A stretch of 9,112 nucleotides of DNA from Deltaproteobacteria bacterium (GTDB lineage: Bacteria; Desulfobacterota; Desulfobulbia; Desulfobulbales; Desulfobulbaceae): assembly GCA_013151365.1 (NCBI GenBank), contig JAADIK010000058.1:1-9112 (forward strand), written 5' to 3'. Position numbers and translations under genes: made by a program. The notes under the pieces are model-generated. The model was given only the letters and a program-made list of their open reading frames with translations. It ran no database searches and was not told the origin of the DNA. Shown piece by piece: positions 7,657 through 9,112 of this stretch (within the stretch, counting starts at the first letter, position 1; each line of letters opens with the position of its first letter).

Positions 7657-7732
7657 TGGTGGGTCGTGCGCGACTCGAACGCGCGACTCTCTGCTTAAAA
7701 GGCAGATACTCTACCAACTGAGTTAACGACCC
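7657..7732 (-). tRNA. tRNA-Lys (anticodon UUU)
   Basis: On the minus strand the acceptor GGGTCGT pairs with ACGACCC, followed by A and an encoded CCA (7659-7657). The anticodon stem TCTGC/GCAGA encloses CTTTTAA, and the T-arm GCGCG-TTCGAGT-CGCGC is perfect. Length is 76 nt including CCA. It is the first gene of the operon, 18 nt ahead of tRNA-Glu. Confidence 0.96.
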
Positions 7733-7749
7733 TTCTTTAAGAAGAAGTT

Positions 7750-7778
7750 TTACTACACTTTTCTCTATACTGTGTCAA
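7750..7778 (-). promoter_or_regulatory. Promoter of the tRNA-Lys/tRNA-Glu operon
   Basis: On the minus strand a perfect TTGACA (7778-7773) is followed after 17 bases by TAGTAA (7755-7750). Transcription would start near 7743, about ten bases before the tRNA-Lys 5' end. The -10 is weak, but spacing and position are right. Confidence 0.6.
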
Positions 7779-8020
7779 TGGAAAATATGCAAAACTCTTC
7801 CCGTTTTTTTTCGTACCTCCCTCGGGGAGGAGTCGACATCGTTGATTTTCGACCGAACTGTAACTGTTCAGAGGTTGGGCGGCGCAGATTCTAATTTCCT
7901 TGTTGCCGGCGGCCATGTTTGCTATATGAAGAGGGGGTCGGCAAGGAGCTGGTCGGCGTAATGCCGTATCATGTAACTGGTCACAGGGTATGAAACTCTA
8001 CGCTATTCCTTACATCCAAC
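7779..8020. other. Gene-free region between tRNA promoter and structured element
   Basis: There is no convincing gene here. It holds a T8 tract (7804-7811) followed by a CTCCC-TCG-GGGAG hairpin (order wrong for a terminator on either strand), a GAAC-N7-GTTC palindrome (7855-7869), and a candidate plus-strand promoter at 7900-7928. GGTCGGC occurs twice (7937-7943 and 7951-7957). A ten-codon ORF (7961-7993) lies 12 bases after AAGGAG; it is too short to call. Confidence 0.6.
7900..7928 (+). promoter_or_regulatory. Candidate promoter for the structured leader and RdgC-like gene
   Basis: TTGTTG (7900-7905) and TATATG (7923-7928) are spaced by 17 bases, each matching four consensus positions. A transcript from here would carry a leader of about 255 nt that includes the 8021-8157 hairpin. 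A GAAC-N7-GTTC palindrome ends 30 bases upstream of the -35. Confidence 0.4.
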
Positions 8021-8157
8021 CGGTAAGCCGCCACAGGCGCCACAGATTTACGTAGTCACTTCCGTTCGCAGGTAAGCGACCGAAGGGAGACTCCGATAGT
8101 CCCTCTATGCGGGCGGGAGTGACCGCGTGAAGATGGGGTGCCTGTGACGGCTTACCG
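8021..8157 (+). ncRNA. 137-nt palindromic structured element, candidate cis-acting RNA
   Basis: The ends CGGTAAGCCG (8021-8030) and CGGCTTACCG (8148-8157) are perfect inverted copies. After one C-A mismatch, pairing continues for ten positions with a single G-U pair (8032-8041 with 8137-8146). Next comes a small irregular step including tandem G-A pairs (8045-8046 with 8132-8133). Then TTTACG (8047-8052) pairs with CGTGAA (8126-8131), and GTCACTTCCG (8055-8064) with CGGGAGTGAC (8114-8123). The apex holds two hairpins, TCGC-AGGTAA-GCGA (8066-8079) and one closed by GACT/AGTC around CCGAT (8086-8103). The 3' end lies 32 nt before the RdgC-like start codon, whose ribosome-binding site is outside the stem. 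I do not recognise a known RNA family. It could instead be a palindromic mobile element, though no flanking duplication is visible. The orientation given assumes transcription with the downstream gene. Confidence 0.6.
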
Positions 8158-8189
8158 TATCATTGTTTCGGGAACAAGAAGGTGTGATT

Positions 8190-8795
8190 ATGGGATTTTT
8201 ATCAGGTTCCGCATCGTTTATGCGTTTTTCCGTTGAGGGCGAACTGCCGGAATCGTTCTGGGATTTTGTGGCAGAGCGGGTGGCGGCCCACAGCTTTCGG
8301 GATATTGATGACACCCTGGACGAATATTCCATCGGCTGGGTGTCGGTGGCCAGCATGTTTGATGCCGATTTTGCCTATGGCTCCTATGCAGCGGGTGATT
8401 ATGTGGTATTGTCCATGCGGGTTGACGAGCGCAAGGTCTCTCCGGCCGTGTTGAAAAAATGTGTCCTCAAGGAAGAAGAACGGCTCAAGCGGGAGCGGCA
8501 GATCCCCCGGCTCGGCCGCAGTGCCCGTCTGGAAATAAAAGAGCGGGTCCGCACCCAGCTGGCCCGCAAATCGGTGCCGGTGCCGGCGGTTTATGATGTC
8601 TGCTGGAACCTGGCGGACGGGTCCCTGTTTTTTTTCTCGACCAGCAAGAAGGCCATGTCCCTGTTGGAAGAGCTGTTCCGGGAGACCTTTGATCTGTCCG
8701 TGGTCCTCCAGGTCCCCTGGCTTGCCGCCGGACACCTGATCGATGACGAAGGGGCGCCGCGCCTTGATGCCTTGCAGCCCGCCGTCCTTGCCTGA
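8190..8795 (+). CDS. rdgC: Short RdgC-like recombination-associated protein
   Basis: RdgC of E. coli is a ring-forming, non-specific DNA-binding protein that limits RecA-dependent recombination. This 201-residue product resembles its N-terminal part: FRDIDDTLDEYSIGWVSVASMFDADF (36-61), then YVVLSMRVDERKVSPAVLKKCV (71-92), which parallels the RdgC stretch with conserved K-(I/V)-xP-xVxK. A charged helix EEERLKRERQIPRLGRSARLEIKE follows (95-118). The VYDVCWNLADGSLFFFSTSKKA segment (134-155) parallels the RdgC strand-turn before the helix in which the ring is gated. At about 300 residues E. coli RdgC is a third longer, so the C-terminal part is absent here. The ATG at 8190 follows AAGG (8179-8182) with seven bases spacing; in-frame TTG (8163) and GTG (8184) lack that. 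It is a lone gene behind the 8021-8157 element. The similarity is judged by eye. Confidence 0.75.
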   Translation: MGFLSGSASFMRFSVEGELPESFWDFVAERVAAHSFRDIDDTLDEYSIGWVSVASMFDADFAYGSYAAGDYVVLSMRVDERKVSPAVLKKCVLKEEERLKRERQIPRLGRSARLEIKERVRTQLARKSVPVPAVYDVCWNLADGSLFFFSTSKKAMSLLEELFRETFDLSVVLQVPWLAAGHLIDDEGAPRLDALQPAVLA

Positions 8796-8823
8796 CGTTA
8801 GTGCCTTACTCCTGAATTCCTGT

Positions 8824-8861
8824 CATAAAAAAACAAGAAAATTGGTCATGTTTTATTTATG
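8824..8861. repeat. AT-rich inverted repeat after rdgC
   Basis: CATAAAAAAACA (8824-8835) pairs with TGTTTTATTTATG (8849-8861) with one bulged A, around a 13-nt loop. It is AT-rich and lacks a GC stem with T-tail, so it is a poor terminator, but it is the only hairpin close behind the gene. Confidence 0.4.
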
Positions 8862-8880
8862 TAAACCAGTAGGTTGTTTA

Positions 8881-8898
8881 GGCTAAAGGCTATTAGCC
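8881..8898. repeat. GGCTAA/TTAGCC hairpin beside the tandem array
   Basis: GGCTAA (8881-8886) and TTAGCC (8893-8898) pair perfectly around a 6-nt loop, AGGCTA. The preceding TTGTTTAGGCT is close to the reverse complement of the repeat unit in the neighbouring array, so hairpin and array probably share an origin. Confidence 0.5.
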
Positions 8899-8902
8899 CT
8901 AC

Positions 8903-8940
8903 CCTAACAGCCCACAGCCTAACAGCCTAACAGCAACAGC
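8903..8940 (+). repeat. Tandem repeat, unit CCTAACAG
   Basis: Three exact copies of CCTAACAG (8903-8910, 8918-8925, 8926-8933) alternate with shortened units CCCACAG (8911-8917) and CAACAG (8934-8939). The next bases (CCTGG) begin another unit and then diverge. Such small arrays change length by slippage. Confidence 0.75.
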
Positions 8941-9112
8941 CTGGAAACAGATACGCTGGAAGTTGATTTGGGTTGTGGGCATCGCCCGCCTTGGGTACAA
9001 GTAATAACGCAGAGTGCCGCGCCCTGTGACCAGCTATCTGACGGGGCATAAGCGGGGCAGGGGAGTTGTTTAAAATTTTATGGTGATATGGTGATGTATA
9101 AATGGATCTGGT

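Larger units (their letters stand above)
8796..9112. other. Gene-free tail with several repeats
   Basis: There is no ORF with a ribosome-binding site and no RNA gene I can recognise. It holds the AT-rich inverted repeat at 8824-8861, the hairpin and tandem repeat at 8881-8940, a small GGGC-ATC-GCCC hairpin near 8978-8988, and a direct duplication ATGGTGAT-ATGGTGAT at 9080-9095 close to the window end. Confidence 0.6.

Noticed and set aside
7382..7717. 111-codon minus-strand open frame
   Set aside because: It runs through two perfect tRNA genes and their terminator.
7804..7832. T8 tract plus CTCCC/GGGAG hairpin as a terminator
   Set aside because: On the plus strand the T-run precedes the hairpin, and on the minus strand A follows it, so neither direction gives stem then U-tract.
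7961..7993. Ten-codon ORF as a leader peptide for the RdgC-like gene
   Set aside because: The ribosome-binding-site spacing is long (12 bases) and the peptide has no informative composition.
8021..8157. Structured element as a retron, group II intron, attC site or c-di-GMP riboswitch
   Set aside because: There is no reverse transcriptase and no domain V hairpin. The end motifs are not the GTTRRRY/RYYYAAC type. The characteristic core bases of the c-di-GMP aptamer are not found.

Overview
This looks like a bacterial chromosome segment, fairly GC-rich in its coding parts. The gene content and protein style suggest a Desulfobacterota (former Deltaproteobacteria) organism: a six-domain ribosomal protein S1, a PilT/PilU-type pilus ATPase, an E. 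coli-type IlvD, a conserved protein of unknown function behind ilvD, and a short RdgC-like protein. The taxon is inferred from these features alone.

Layout. (a) Positions 1-3710 hold a minus-strand run read right to left: a PilT/PilU-family ATPase, a small zinc-ribbon protein with a degenerate receiver-like domain, and rpsA (ribosomal protein S1), which leaves the window before its stop codon. A perfect 12-bp hairpin covers the pilT stop codon, and two further hairpins lie in the rpsA leader. (b) Positions 3711-4062 are a divergent control region with a good plus-strand promoter and an overlapping minus-strand -10. (c) Positions 4063-7006 hold ilvD (dihydroxy-acid dehydratase, branched-chain amino acid synthesis), followed 19 nt later by a 362-residue protein I cannot assign, probably in the same operon. 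(d) Positions 7007-7560 are a more AT-rich patch with a VapB-type antitoxin, a palindromic candidate operator upstream, and only the last ~23 codons of its vapC toxin partner, so this is a decayed toxin-antitoxin locus. (e) Positions 7512-7778 hold a minus-strand tRNA-Lys(UUU)/tRNA-Glu(UUC) operon with a recognisable promoter and a strong terminator. (f) Positions 7779-8795 hold a long leader ending in a 137-nt, almost fully paired palindrome, followed 32 nt later by a 201-residue RdgC-like protein. (g) Positions 8796-9112 have no gene, but contain an 8-nt tandem repeat and AT-rich inverted repeats.

The strongest candidate for something undescribed is the 8021-8157 element in front of the RdgC-like gene. 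Its helix contains tandem G-A pairs, and a repeated heptamer would allow two mutually exclusive folds. It could be a cis-acting RNA, a stand-alone small RNA or a palindromic mobile element, and the sequence alone does not decide between these. The decayed vapBC remnant is the best supported of the smaller discoveries.
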